Below are positions 15,439 through 25,268 of a stretch of DNA of 64,000 bases, in pieces. The DNA comes from Eikenella longinqua (GTDB taxonomy: Bacteria > Pseudomonadota > Gammaproteobacteria > Burkholderiales > Neisseriaceae), in NCBI RefSeq assembly GCF_001648355.1, contig NZ_LXSL01000014.1, positions 69,468-133,467 of the forward strand. Direction: 5' to 3'. Both the position numbers and the translations under genes were made by a program. Position 1 is the first letter of the stretch, and every line of letters starts with the position of its first letter. The notes under the pieces were generated by a model, which saw only the letters and a list, made by a program, of their open reading frames with translations, was not told where the DNA came from and ran no database searches.

Positions 15439-16878
15439 CTACTGCTTATCGTGAAACTCGTGGAATTCATAGCGGTACGACAGCGCCCCGCCGGCTTTTT
15501 TCTGCGCCAGGTAGTCATCGTATACCGCGCGGATTTCCTTGCGCAGCAGGAAGAGGGCGATCAAGTTCGGGATCACCATGAAGCCGTTGAACATATCGGA
15601 AAGATTCCACACCACGTCCACCTTGCCCAGCGTGCCCAACACAATCGCCAGCAGCACCAGCGCGCGGTAGATGCCCAAATGGCGGTCGCGGAACAGGAAG
15701 CGGATGTTCGATTCGCCGAAGTAATACCAGCCGATGATGGTGGTGAAGGCGAAAAAGGTGAGGCACACCGCCAAGAGCTGCGCGCCGAAGCCGCCGAAGG
15801 CAATCACAAAAGCCTGCTGCGTTACTGCTGCGCCTTTCAGCCCTTGCTCCGCCGCCGTGATGTTGGCATCGGTGAGCAGGATAATCAGCGCGGTGGCGGT
15901 GCACACCAGCACGGTGTCGATAAACACGCCCACAAACGCCGCCATGCCCTGCTGCACGGGGTGCTGCACATCCGCCGTGGCGTGCGCGTGCGGCGTGGAG
16001 CCCATGCCCGCCTCGTTGGAAAACAGGCCGCGCGCCACGCCGAAGCGCACCGCCTCGCGCATGCCGATGCCGGCCGCGCCGCCCAACACCGCTTCCGGCT
16101 GGAAAGCCGCCACGAAAATATGGTTAAACATCGGCACGATGTGGCCGGAGAATTGGAACAGAATCACAATCGCGCAAATGATGTAGATAATGGCCATAAA
16201 CGGCACCACAAACTGCGCCACATTAGCGATGCGGTTTACCCCGCCCACGATAATCAGCCCGGCCAGCACCGCCAAGCCGATGCCCACCGCCAGCGCGGGC
16301 ACGTTGAACGCCACGGTAACCGCTGAAGCGATGGAGTTGGACTGCGTGGCATTGCCGATGAAGCCCAGCGCGATAATCAGCGCGATGGAGAAGCCGCCGG
16401 AGAGGAAGCGCGCCGCACTGCGGCCGATTTTCGGCGTGAGGCCGTGCGTGATGTAGAAGGCCGGGCCGCCGATGTATTTGCCGTGGCTGACCACGCGGTA
16501 TTTCTGCGCCAGCAGTGCTTCGGCGAAGATAGTGGACATGCCCAAAATGGCGGAAAACCACATCCAGAATATCGCGCCCGGCCCGCCGGCGGTAATCGCC
16601 GTGGCCACGCCGGCCACGTTGCCCGTGCCGATTTGGGCAGACACGGCCACCGCCAGCGCCTGAAACTGCGACAGGGATTTATGGTCTTTGTCGGCCGGGT
16701 CTTTTTTGGCAAACAGCCCGCCGAACACGGATTTGAATGCGGCGCCGAGCCGGGTGATTTGCGGCGCGCCCAAATATAGGGTGAAAAACAGGCCGATGCC
16801 GAGCAGGGCGTAGATCAGCAGATAGTCCCACAACACGAAATTGACTTTATCCACCAGGTTAGAGAGTATTTTTTCCAT
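15439..16878 (-). CDS. alsT: Alanine/glycine:sodium symporter (AGCS family)
   Basis: 479-residue carrier with about 11 TM helices. I start it at the ATG at 16878 (MEKILSNLVDKVNF), with GAGGTG upstream; a 41-residue in-frame extension has no support. Family signatures are visible: AVAVSAQIGTGNVAGVATAI (sodium and substrate site), GGPGAIFWMWFSAILGM and GLFSNEAGMGSTPHAHA. Imports alanine or glycine with sodium. With sstT opposite it, the locus handles small amino acids. Confidence 0.93.
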   Translation of the reverse strand: MEKILSNLVDKVNFVLWDYLLIYALLGIGLFFTLYLGAPQITRLGAAFKSVFGGLFAKKDPADKDHKSLSQFQALAVAVSAQIGTGNVAGVATAITAGGPGAIFWMWFSAILGMSTIFAEALLAQKYRVVSHGKYIGGPAFYITHGLTPKIGRSAARFLSGGFSIALIIALGFIGNATQSNSIASAVTVAFNVPALAVGIGLAVLAGLIIVGGVNRIANVAQFVVPFMAIIYIICAIVILFQFSGHIVPMFNHIFVAAFQPEAVLGGAAGIGMREAVRFGVARGLFSNEAGMGSTPHAHATADVQHPVQQGMAAFVGVFIDTVLVCTATALIILLTDANITAAEQGLKGAAVTQQAFVIAFGGFGAQLLAVCLTFFAFTTIIGWYYFGESNIRFLFRDRHLGIYRALVLLAIVLGTLGKVDVVWNLSDMFNGFMVIPNLIALFLLRKEIRAVYDDYLAQKKAGGALSYRYEFHEFHDKQ

Positions 16879-17171
16879 AGTTAGCACCTCGCAAAATAGG
16901 GGGTTGGAAACTAGCGGCCGAAGCGTTTCCTTGATGTGTGCCGCTTGGCCGTGGGTGAAAAGAAGGGTGGTTGGGAGGAAAACAGCCGGGAGGAAATGCA
17001 TGCCGACTGCGGCGGGCGGGGGAATGGTAAAGGCTACCTGAAAAAAATTTCCCCCGATAGCTTAAGCAGTTGCCTTGTTGCACGCAGCCGCTGCTTTGCT
17101 GAAAATGAAAGCGGGGCAAAATAAATATGCGCGGCGCTCGGCCGTGGGTATGTTTATTTTGCCCCACTGTG

Positions 17172-17206
17172 TTTTTCAGGTAGCCTGCTTCGGGCTACCT
17201 GAAAAA
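17172..17206 (-). terminator. DUS inverted pair, terminator of ilvE
   Basis: TTTTTCAGGTAGCC and GGGCTACCTGAAAAA with a short loop form a strong hairpin 51 bases beyond ilvE. Confidence 0.7.
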
Positions 17207-17256
17207 TTTGATGTAAGCTTGGGTTAATTTAACACAAAAAATGCGAAGGCGGGATT

Positions 17257-18273
17257 TTATTTCGCCTCCCCGGCGGCAGGCACCGGAATCAGCCAGCCGT
17301 AGCGGTCTTCGGCGAGGCCGTATTGGATGTCGGTGATGGCTTGGCGGATGGCCATACCGCGCTCTTGGCTCTGCACGGGGATTTCCTTGCCGTCGATCAC
17401 CAGCGAGGTTACGGGCGATACCACGGCGGCGGTGCCGGTGAGGATGGCTTCGGCGCCGTTTTCCACCGCTTCTTGCAGTTCGGCCACGGTGAAGTTGCGC
17501 TCACTCACCTGGTAGCCCAAATCTTTGGCCACGTGCAGCACGGAGTCGCGGGTTACGCCGTGCAGGAATTCTTCGGTGAGCGGCTTGGTGATGATTTCGT
17601 TGCCTTTAATCAGCGCGAAGTTGGAAGCGCCGGTTTCCTGCACGTCGCCGCCGGGGCAGAACAGCACTTGGTTGGCGCCGTATTGCTGCCGCGCGCGCAC
17701 CACGGTTTGCAGGGCGGAGGCGTAGTTGCCGCCGCATTTCACGCGGCCCATGTGCGGGGCGCATCGGATGTGCTCGGTTTCCACCAACAGCTTCATCGGC
17801 GAGCCTACTTTGAAATAGTCGCCCACCGGCGAGGCGAGGATATAGAGCATGGCGGAAGAGGAGCCCACGCCGGCCTTGCCGATTACCGGGTCGGTGCCGA
17901 TGAGTGTGGGGCGCAGATAGAGCGCGGCGGGAGCATCGGGCACCTCGTCTGCGGCGCGCGCCACCAGTTCCAGCATGGCCGACAAAAACGCCTGCGCGTC
18001 GGGCACGGGCAGCTCCAGCAGCCGGGCGCTCTGCTGCATGCGGGCGATGTTGGCTTCCGGGCGGAAGATGACGATGCGGCCGTTTTGCTGGCGGAAGGCT
18101 TTGAGGCCTTCGAAACATTCGCTGCCGTAGTGCAGGCTGTGCGCGCCGGGCGGCAGGGCAAGCGAATCGGAAGATTGCCAGCGCACCGGCTGCCATGCGC
18201 CATTAGTGTAAACCAGCACCGGCATCTCGCGGTGGAAAACGCTGCCGAAAACGGCAGGAACTGCTTTTGCCAT
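17257..18273 (-). CDS. ilvE: Branched-chain amino acid aminotransferase
   Basis: PLP-dependent fold-type IV aminotransferase for the last step of valine, leucine and isoleucine synthesis. 338 residues. The catalytic lysine is Lys179 in MGRVKCGGNYA; Tyr/Glu ligands appear in HYGSECFEGLKAF and the phosphate loop in ILTGTAAVVSPV. This is the longer group related to eukaryotic BCATs. AAGGAATT precedes the start. Followed on the same strand by a zinc metallopeptidase gene upstream of it (18452-19312), with a DUS hairpin between, so probably independent. Confidence 0.93.
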   Translation of the reverse strand: MAKAVPAVFGSVFHREMPVLVYTNGAWQPVRWQSSDSLALPPGAHSLHYGSECFEGLKAFRQQNGRIVIFRPEANIARMQQSARLLELPVPDAQAFLSAMLELVARAADEVPDAPAALYLRPTLIGTDPVIGKAGVGSSSAMLYILASPVGDYFKVGSPMKLLVETEHIRCAPHMGRVKCGGNYASALQTVVRARQQYGANQVLFCPGGDVQETGASNFALIKGNEIITKPLTEEFLHGVTRDSVLHVAKDLGYQVSERNFTVAELQEAVENGAEAILTGTAAVVSPVTSLVIDGKEIPVQSQERGMAIRQAITDIQYGLAEDRYGWLIPVPAAGEAK

Positions 18274-18357
18274 GATAATTCCTTGTGATTTGTGCTAAAG
18301 CTCGAAAGATACTCTTGTAGCAAAGCGTTTGACAAGCCCTCTGCTCAAGAAAACAAA

Positions 18358-18422
18358 AAAAGGCTACCTGAAAACGGCTTGGCAGGGCGCTTGTGCCTTG
18401 CCTTGGGTTTTTCAGGTAGCCT
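18358..18422 (-). terminator. DUS inverted pair after the metallopeptidase gene
   Basis: AAAAAGGCTACCTGAAAAC and TTTTTCAGGTAGCCTG with a loop of about 30 bases lie 30 bases past the stop at 18452. Confidence 0.65.
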
Positions 18423-18451
18423 GTTTGCCGGAATGGGGCGCGATTTTGGAA

Positions 18452-19312
18452 TTAAATATTGCCGGCGAAGGTGTTGCACTGGGCGGGGTCGCCACTGTTG
18501 AGGCCGCGGCGGAACCATTGCAGGCGCTGGGCGGAAGTGCCGTGGGTGAAGCTGTCGGGCACGGCATAGCCGCGGCTGCGCTGTTGCAGGCGGTCGTCGC
18601 CCACGGCTTCGGCGGCGTTGAAGGCTTCTTCCAAATCGCCTTCTTCAAACAATTGCCGCTCCTGCGCGCGGTTGGCCCACACGCCGGCCAAGCAGTCGGC
18701 CTGAAGCTCCACCAGCACGGAGAGGCGGTTGGCATCGCGCTCGTTTAGGCGGGCGCGGGCGCGGTTGACGCGGGCCATGGTGCCGTCGAGGTTTTGCACG
18801 TGGTGGCCGACTTCGTGGGCAATCACGTAGGCGAAGGCGGCGTCACCCGCTGCGCCGAGCTGGTTTTTCATGTCGTCGTAGAAAGAGAGGTCGAGATACA
18901 CTTTTTGGTCGGCGGGGCAGTAGAAGGGGCCCATGGCGGCCTGGCCGGTGCCGCAGGCGGTGGGGGTGCTGCCGCGGTAGAGCACCATTTTGGGCTGCAC
19001 ATACTGCCGGCCTTGGCTGCGGAAGTAGCTGCCCCAGGCGTCTTCGGTGGTGGCGAGGATTTGGGCGGAGAAGCGGGCGAGCGCTTCTTCTTCGGCGCTG
19101 GCGGCCACGGGGCGGCTTGGCTGCTCTTGCTGCAATTGTGGCATTTGGCCGCTGCCCATCAGGCCGCTCAAATCGACGCCGTAATACGCGCCGATGAGCA
19201 CGATAATCAGGCCGACGATGCCCATTTTGCCGCCGCCTCCGCCGTAGCCTCCGCCGCCGGAGCCGCGGCGGTCTTCGATATTGCTGCTGCTGCGCTGGTT
19301 GCCGAGTTTCAT
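18452..19312 (-). CDS. Neutral zinc metallopeptidase (YpfJ family)
   Basis: 286 residues. A Gly-rich low-complexity start (about 18-28) is followed by a single TM helix (about 30-50) and a periplasmic domain of the PF04228 type. The zinc motif HEVGHH sits near residue 185, with ELQADCLAGVWA as the third-ligand helix and SHGTS-like FTHGTSAQR near the end. Substrate unknown; relatives are called predicted metalloproteases. The motif is complete, so it should be active. Confidence 0.87.
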   Translation of the reverse strand: MKLGNQRSSSNIEDRRGSGGGGYGGGGGKMGIVGLIIVLIGAYYGVDLSGLMGSGQMPQLQQEQPSRPVAASAEEEALARFSAQILATTEDAWGSYFRSQGRQYVQPKMVLYRGSTPTACGTGQAAMGPFYCPADQKVYLDLSFYDDMKNQLGAAGDAAFAYVIAHEVGHHVQNLDGTMARVNRARARLNERDANRLSVLVELQADCLAGVWANRAQERQLFEEGDLEEAFNAAEAVGDDRLQQRSRGYAVPDSFTHGTSAQRLQWFRRGLNSGDPAQCNTFAGNI

Positions 19313-19352
19313 TGGGTGTTCCTTGGGTTGATGTGGTGGGGGCGGATTATAT

Positions 19353-19386
19353 AACAGGCTACCTGAAAAAGTTCAGGTAGCCTGTT
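19353..19386 (-). terminator. DUS inverted pair after the SIMPL gene
   Basis: AACAGGCTACCTGAA and TTCAGGTAGCCTGTT form a perfect 15-bp stem with a 4-base loop. Confidence 0.75.
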
Positions 19387-19398
19387 GCGCGGCGGCGT

Positions 19399-20151
19399 TT
19401 ATTCGATGGCGTATTCGATGGTGACGACCAGGCGCACTTGTTTGCCGACGGTGCTTTTGTCGTAGCTGCCGCCGTATTCGTCGTCGCCGCTGCTGCCGCT
19501 GTCGGCGTAGATGTTGAACGAGCCTTGCGAGGCGGAGCGCATGGCGCCGACTTTGCCGCCGCCGGTGGCGGCGAATTCGTCGGCGCGGCGGCGGGCGTCT
19601 TCGGTGGCTTGCTTAATCAGGCTGTGTTTGATGGTTTCGAGGTTGCCGAGCAAGTATTGCGGGGCTTCGAAGTCGATGGCGTCGTTGCCGGCGCGCAGGG
19701 TGAGGATGTTTTGGTGGGCGCTTTGGATGCGGTCAAGCTTGTTGGTGGCCACGGTGAGCTGCTGTTTGCCGTCGTAGCCGTTGGGGGTGCGGATTTCGTT
19801 GCCGTGGGCATCGTGTTCCACTAGGAAGGCGGGGCTGATTTCGGGGGCGTCGGTTTGGATTTCGGCGGGGTCGAAGCCTTGGCTGCGCAGGAATTGGTGG
19901 AGCTTGGGCCGCTGTTGTTTGAGCTGGTCGAGCACTTCCTGATAGCTGCTGCCGTGCACGCGCACGGCGGTGTTCCAGCGGGCGCGGTCGGATTGGAAGT
20001 TTTGCTCGGCCAGGCCTTTCACGGTGATGGTGCCGGGCTGGCGGAAGTTTTTAAACTGGGTGCCGAGCACGAAGGCGGCGGCCACGAGGCCGACGGCGAG
20101 CAGCAGGCCGAGGGCTTTGACGCTGCCGGAGAGGGTTTTTTCTTGGGGCAT
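19399..20151 (-). CDS. SIMPL (DUF541) domain protein
   Basis: 250-residue envelope protein: N-terminal membrane anchor (about 10-30), then the SIMPL/BP26 fold starting ITVKGLAEQNFQSDRARW and including DARRRADEFA and the C-terminal VRLVVTIEYAIE. The E. coli relative YggE reduces oxidative stress, and BP26 forms channel-like multimers. No function can be set from sequence. A low-complexity Ser/Gly/Asp/Tyr loop (about 215-232) precedes the last strand. Confidence 0.82.
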   Translation of the reverse strand: MPQEKTLSGSVKALGLLLAVGLVAAAFVLGTQFKNFRQPGTITVKGLAEQNFQSDRARWNTAVRVHGSSYQEVLDQLKQQRPKLHQFLRSQGFDPAEIQTDAPEISPAFLVEHDAHGNEIRTPNGYDGKQQLTVATNKLDRIQSAHQNILTLRAGNDAIDFEAPQYLLGNLETIKHSLIKQATEDARRRADEFAATGGGKVGAMRSASQGSFNIYADSGSSGDDEYGGSYDKSTVGKQVRLVVTIEYAIE

Positions 20152-20270
20152 GATATTTCCTTAACTTGGAAGGGAGGGGGAAGGCTACCTGAAAAATCGG
20201 CAATACGGTTTGACTTGGGTTTTAGCTTCGCAGAAACTTCGCTGCGCTCATTTTCAGGTAGCCTTTTGTG

Positions 20271-20681
20271 CTATTCCTGCCAGCCGCGTTTGATTTTGTC
20301 GAGCGCGCGGCGGTCGCGTTTGGTGGGGCGGCCGTCGGGGTAGGCGGCGCTGATGCGGCTGGCTTGGTCGAGGGCTTTCTGCGCTTCGCGTTTGGCGGCG
20401 GTGGCGCTGTCTTCGGCATAAAGGGCGCGGGCTTCGGGGGCGGGGCGGCGCTGGTGGTTGAGCGCAAGCACGGTGATTTTGTAGGGCAGGGAGTTGAGCG
20501 TGAGGTCGATGGTGTCGCCCGGCTCGATGTTTTTGCTGTTTTTCACTTTGGCGCCGTTCACCTGCACGCGCCCGAGCTCGATGTGCTTCTGCGCCAGGCC
20601 GCGCGTTTTGAAGAAACGGGCGGCCCACAGCCATTTGTCGAGCCGCATGTGGTGTTCTTCGTGGGTGTGTTTGCCTGCCAT
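20271..20681 (-). CDS. hslR: Heat shock protein 15, S4-domain RNA-binding protein
   Basis: 136 residues. The S4 domain lies at 12-75 (MRLDKWLWAARFFKTRGLAQ ... GRVQVNGAKVKNSKNIEPGD), followed by a basic C-terminal tail (about 95-136). Hsp15 rescues 50S subunits that carry stalled nascent chains after heat shock. An internal ATG at residue 12 is an alternative start. A long-loop DUS pair (20180-20265) follows. Confidence 0.9.
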   Translation of the reverse strand: MAGKHTHEEHHMRLDKWLWAARFFKTRGLAQKHIELGRVQVNGAKVKNSKNIEPGDTIDLTLNSLPYKITVLALNHQRRPAPEARALYAEDSATAAKREAQKALDQASRISAAYPDGRPTKRDRRALDKIKRGWQE

Positions 20682-20910
20682 ATTCTGCCTCCGGTGGGAA
20701 AAATTTATTTTATACCAAAGCGGGGCGGGCGGCTAATGCTGCGCAGCGGGGTTGGTGTGTTGCGCGTATGCACGTGTATGCAAAATATTTTATGGTTTAA
20801 TATCATTGTGTTGTTTTGATTTTATGCTGGATTGGCAAATAAAATATTGCAGCATTAAATCTTTTTCGCTATATTTGCATACAAATGAATACAAAGAGAG
20901 GTGTTTGCAT

Positions 20911-21411
20911 ATGGCCGCGATAAACCGAATCCCCATCAGCGTGCGAATATCGCAGGAAGACGCAGATTTTATTGCTGAACTTAAAATCGAAGGCGCGAAT
21001 ACGCCCTCCGAGAAAATCCGCGAGCTGCTCAAGCAGGCGCGGCTGGCACACAGCCAAATCCACGATTACGGCGCCGCCCTGGCCGCGCAGGAGCAGTTTT
21101 TTCAGGTAGCCAAGCGCGACGTGCTGCACGCCGAAAAAGAATTCGGCATCCATTCGCACATTGTGGCGCGTCTGTTTGAGCAGCTGCCCGACCTCGGCGC
21201 CACCCTCGCCGCCGACCTGCCCGCCAATGCGCAGGAAGCCGATTTGAAGCAATACGAACGCGAGCTGATGTGGCGAATCGTGCGCCTCAGCGACAGCATT
21301 TTGCAGCTCGCCGTAACCGGCAAAGGCGCGGCTTACGACGATACCGTGCTGCAACAGCTTGAAAATACGTTGAAGCTGGCAAAAATCGTGCAGCAGGCCG
21401 GCGAAGTTTGA
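20911..21411 (+). CDS. Ribbon-helix-helix-like protein of a PspA locus
   Basis: 166 residues, soluble. The N terminus IPISVRISQEDADFIAEL with TPSEKIRELLK looks like a ribbon-helix-helix DNA-binding start (beta strand plus two helices); the rest is helical (about 60-160). I start at 20911 (MAAINRIP) after AGAGAGGTG; earlier in-frame codons would encode a Cys-rich implausible extension. A DUS is embedded in frame at 21100 and encodes FFQVA. First of a plus-strand run with the 251-residue gene and pspA, so it may regulate that run. I do not recognise the C-terminal part. Confidence 0.75.
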   Translation: MAAINRIPISVRISQEDADFIAELKIEGANTPSEKIRELLKQARLAHSQIHDYGAALAAQEQFFQVAKRDVLHAEKEFGIHSHIVARLFEQLPDLGATLAADLPANAQEADLKQYERELMWRIVRLSDSILQLAVTGKGAAYDDTVLQQLENTLKLAKIVQQAGEV

Positions 21412-21439
21412 GCTCGCCTGGAAAGGCAGGGGCAAGTAG

Positions 21440-22195
21440 ATGGAAAAATGGATAGCAGAAGCATATGAAATATTTGCACCTTATGGCGTGCGATTTCCGC
21501 TAAATATCTGTACCTGTAACAGTTGTTCCCCTGAAGATTTTCAGCGAGAACTGCTGCGTTATCCGTTGCGGGATGTCCCGACCGATATGTTGCAGGCGTA
21601 TTTGGGCAGCGTGCCTTTGGAGGATGAAGCTGCGACGGCTTTAGATATGAAACATTTCCTGCCACGTATTTTGCAGGCTTTGGTTGATGGAGAAGATGTC
21701 AGACCGCTTGATGAAACGCTGCTCGATAAATTGCGCTGTGATTTGCCCGAATGCTGGACTGATAAAGAAATTCATTGGCTGAAACGCTTTGCCGCCGCTT
21801 GGTTTGCCGCGCAACTGACCGCACCCCGCTACGAAGGCTGCTTGGTCGCGTGGCTGAATATGTTTCAATTTGCCAGATTGGATGTCATCGACGAACTGTT
21901 GGCATTATGGACGGAGCAGACGGATAAAACAGGGGCTGTGCGCGAATTTGTCGGTTTGTATTCGGAAATTCCGTATGGAGGCAGCGAGCCGGATTGGTAC
22001 AAAGTCTGCTATCTGCCCGAACATTGTCCTGACAGGGAACAATTTGCCGACCGACTTTCAGCTTGGTTTGCTCATCCCGATACACGTGCTGCATTCAAAC
22101 GGGCTTTGGAACAAGCCTTGCTGGAAGGTAGGAAAAATGAAGAAGAAACATTGTTATGGGAGCAGTGTTATGACTGGCTGCCCCGTGTTGGATAA
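21440..22195 (+). CDS. Hypothetical protein upstream of pspA
   Basis: 251 residues, soluble, acidic, rich in Trp and aromatic residues, with an N-terminal CTCNSC cysteine cluster (about 25-30). No known domain recognised. GC is clearly lower than in neighbours, suggesting a separate history. It lies 28 bases after the RHH-like gene and 39 before pspA, so co-transcription is likely. Confidence 0.75.
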   Translation: MEKWIAEAYEIFAPYGVRFPLNICTCNSCSPEDFQRELLRYPLRDVPTDMLQAYLGSVPLEDEAATALDMKHFLPRILQALVDGEDVRPLDETLLDKLRCDLPECWTDKEIHWLKRFAAAWFAAQLTAPRYEGCLVAWLNMFQFARLDVIDELLALWTEQTDKTGAVREFVGLYSEIPYGGSEPDWYKVCYLPEHCPDREQFADRLSAWFAHPDTRAAFKRALEQALLEGRKNEEETLLWEQCYDWLPRVG

Positions 22196-22234
22196 GCTTT
22201 GCAGCTTGTATTTAAAACAGAAAGGAAAATCAAA

Positions 22235-22900
22235 ATGAGCGAAACCCTATCCCGCAGAGTGGGCCGTTTGGTGAGCGGCGGCTTCCATGCCCTGATTGAC
22301 GCAGCGGAAAACCTCGCGCCCGAAGCCGTGATGAATGAAAGCATCCGCGAAATCGAGCGCGCCGTAGACGAAGTGCGCGCCGAGCTGGGCAAAGTGCTGG
22401 CGCAGAAACACCTCGCCTCCAAGAAAATGGCCGACGAGAGCAACCGCCACGAAGCCATCGACGCCAACCTGCAAGCCGCCGTGGCCGCCGGGCGCGACGA
22501 CCTGGCCGAAGCCGGCATTGCCGAGCAGATGGATATCGAAGCCCGCCTGCCTGTGTTGGAAAACACCATTGCCGACTGTGCTGCGCAGGAAAAAGAGCTC
22601 GAAGGCTTCATCGCCGCCCTGCAAGCGAAAAAACGCGAAATGCAGCAGCAGCTGCAAGATTGGCGCGCCGCCCAGCAAAACGCCGGCAGCGCAGGCCGCA
22701 GCGGCGGCGACATGAGCCGCATTGCCCGCAGTGCCGAAAAAAGCGGTAACGCCTTCGACCGCATCATGGGCCGGCAAAACGCCATCCACAGCAGCACCGA
22801 CGCCGCCCAGCTGGCCAAGCTGAAAGAGCTGGAAGACCTCAGCCGCAGCAACCGCATCGCCGAACGCCTGGCCGCGCTGAAAGCCAACAGCAAAGAGTGA
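22235..22900 (+). CDS. PspA/IM30 family protein
   Basis: 221-residue coiled-coil protein of the PspA/Vipp1/ESCRT-III-like family, which binds stressed inner membrane and forms rods and rings. The amphipathic N-terminal helix is followed by the typical LIDAAENLAPEAVMNESIREIERAVDEVR region and long coiled coils (25-150), with a Gly/Ser-rich linker (about 162-170) and C-terminal helix. Closest in style to YjfJ-type PspA of loci with YqiJ/YqiK or DUF350 partners. Start at 22235 (MSETLSRR) after AAAGGAAAA. A DUS hairpin (22908-22951) follows. Confidence 0.9.
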   Translation: MSETLSRRVGRLVSGGFHALIDAAENLAPEAVMNESIREIERAVDEVRAELGKVLAQKHLASKKMADESNRHEAIDANLQAAVAAGRDDLAEAGIAEQMDIEARLPVLENTIADCAAQEKELEGFIAALQAKKREMQQQLQDWRAAQQNAGSAGRSGGDMSRIARSAEKSGNAFDRIMGRQNAIHSSTDAAQLAKLKELEDLSRSNRIAERLAALKANSKE

Positions 22901-22907
22901 GCGGCCA

Positions 22908-22951
22908 ATTTCAGGTAGCCTCAAGCAGGCAGATAGGGCTACCTGAAAATT
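22908..22951 (+). terminator. DUS inverted pair after pspA
   Basis: AATTTCAGGTAGCC and GGGCTACCTGAAAATT, stem of about 14 bp, loop of about 14 bases. Confidence 0.6.
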
Positions 22952-22986
22952 CCGGCAAAACCAAGCCCTAGCCCAAGGAGCCAACC

Positions 22987-23223
22987 ATGATTTTCGCCCT
23001 CGCCGCCGCCCTCGTTACCGCCGCCTTGCTTTACACCCTGCTGTTTGAGGATGGGCGCGAATTTATCGAAAGCGTGAAATCCTGCTTCACCCCCGAGCTC
23101 TTCCTTCCCAGCTTTCTTTTTCCTGGCTCAGACGAGGAAGACGATTGGGGGCAAACCAAACTCATAATCTGGATGCTGATCAGCATGCTGGTGGGCGCGT
23201 TGGCTTATGCCAAATTCGGTTAG
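22987..23223 (+). CDS. Small membrane protein
   Basis: 78 residues: an N-terminal hydrophobic segment (2-20), an acidic middle (GSDEEDDWGQ), and a second TM helix (58-76). CAAGGAG precedes the ATG. No family recognised. Sits between pspA and another small membrane protein, so an envelope role is likely. Confidence 0.72.
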   Translation: MIFALAAALVTAALLYTLLFEDGREFIESVKSCFTPELFLPSFLFPGSDEEDDWGQTKLIIWMLISMLVGALAYAKFG

Positions 23224-23285
23224 CCATCGGCCGGGCTGGCTCTTGCCAACAATTTCAGGTAGCCAAAAACCGCAAAGGAAACAAG

Positions 23286-23591
23286 ATGAAACCTTCAAGC
23301 AAGCAGCTCAACACACAGGAGAAACTCAAACACCTCGGCACGCTCGCCGTCATCTGGCTGCTGATTTCCGCCCTGTGGGCGGCCGTGGCCAATGCCGGCG
23401 GCAGCATGTCTTACGGCATCGCGCGCGTGGCCATGTTCACCATCTTCTGGAGCATCCTCGCCGCCGTGTATTCGCTGGTGTCGTTTATCCAAACCCTGTT
23501 TGGCAAGCCCAGCCCATCGTGGCCGAAAATCCTGCTGCCCGCGCTCGGGCTGTGGCTGTTTCTTTGTGCTTATGCCTTTGTTTTCAGGTAG
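23286..23591 (+). CDS. Small two- to three-helix membrane protein
   Basis: 101 residues with TM segments near 18-38, 46-68 and 80-98. CAAAGGAAA precedes the start. The stop codon TAG and the last two residues (Phe-Arg) come from a DUS copy (TTTTCAGGTAGCC) read in frame, so the repeat sets the C terminus. Not recognised as any family; part of the PspA-YqiJ run. Confidence 0.7.
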   Translation: MKPSSKQLNTQEKLKHLGTLAVIWLLISALWAAVANAGGSMSYGIARVAMFTIFWSILAAVYSLVSFIQTLFGKPSPSWPKILLPALGLWLFLCAYAFVFR

Positions 23592-23700
23592 CCCGAGCCG
23601 GGGAGAACGAGGCTACCTGAAAAATTTTGCAGCCGTTTTAACTACGTTGAAGCTAGCGCTTCAGGTAGCTTTATCCATCTTCAATACAAGGAGAAAAACC

Positions 23701-24399
<699 letters not shown>

Positions 24400-24448
24400 A
24401 CTCTTTAGAAAATCCATTCTAAGAAGCTGGCTAAAGAGGCAATACGGT

Positions 24449-24486
24449 TTTCAGGTAGCCTTCCCCCGCCTTGAGGCTACCTGAAA
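24449..24486 (+). terminator. DUS inverted pair after the GNAT gene
   Basis: TTTTCAGGTAGCCTTC and GAGGCTACCTGAAAG flank a short C-rich loop, 50 bases after the stop. Confidence 0.55.
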
Positions 24487-24574
24487 GCGCAAGCTTCAAT
24501 GCAGTTAAAACGAAAGAAGCAAGTTTCCGCCAAGCTGAACACCCGATTAACCGACAACCCGCGAAAGACCCGCC

Positions 24575-25234
24575 ATGTGGAACTTAATCAACGCCCCCGA
24601 AACCGAAATCTTCGGCATTGCCATCGCCCTGATGCTGATGCTCGGCCTCTTAGAGCTGCTCTCGCTGCTGGCCGGCGGCTTCACCGACTGGCTCGACAAC
24701 CTGCTGCCCGACAGCCTCACCGAAGCCGATTTGGATACCGACCTGCACGGCGGCATCGAAGGCGCGGGCGCTTTCGTGCGCTTTTTGGATTGGCTGTATG
24801 TGGGGCGCGTGCCGCTGATGATGCTGCTGGTGGTGTTTCTCGCCGTGTTCGGGCTCTCGGGCTATGTGCTGCAATCCTTGTGTGCCAGCCTGTTTGGCGG
24901 CTACCTGAATGGGTGGCTGGCGGCCTGGTTCCTCTCGCTGCCCCTGGTGCGGCTCACGGCGGGCGGCTTATACAAAATCATGCCGAAAGACGAAACCACC
25001 GCCGTGCCGCAGGCCAGCCTGGTGGGGCGTGTGGGCACGGTGGTGCTGGGCGAGGCGCGGCCGGGCAGCCCGGCGCAGGTGCGCGTGAAAGACAGCTACG
25101 GCCAGCAGCACTACGTGATGGCCGAGCCCGACGGCGAGGGCGTGCTCAAACAGGGCGAGGCGGTGCTGCTGGTGTCGCTGGCGGGCAATACGTTTAAGGC
25201 GATTGCCAATCCGAGCGGGAGCTTGGTGGATTAG
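24575..25234 (+). CDS. yqiJ: YqiJ-like inner-membrane OB-fold protein
   Basis: 219 residues: TM helices near 14-36, 75-100 and 108-135, followed by a C-terminal OB-fold domain (about 150-212, ASLVGRVGTVVLGEARPGSPAQVRVKDSYG). This is the YqiJ arrangement, an NfeD-type partner encoded beside the flotillin YqiK in E. coli. Here the flotillin gene starts 8.8 kb further on (34024), with accessory genes in between. The pair is thought to act in membrane microdomains. Confidence 0.83.
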   Translation: MWNLINAPETEIFGIAIALMLMLGLLELLSLLAGGFTDWLDNLLPDSLTEADLDTDLHGGIEGAGAFVRFLDWLYVGRVPLMMLLVVFLAVFGLSGYVLQSLCASLFGGYLNGWLAAWFLSLPLVRLTAGGLYKIMPKDETTAVPQASLVGRVGTVVLGEARPGSPAQVRVKDSYGQQHYVMAEPDGEGVLKQGEAVLLVSLAGNTFKAIANPSGSLVD

Positions 25235-25268
25235 AGGCTACCTGAAAAACAAAAATCAAGAGGAAACC

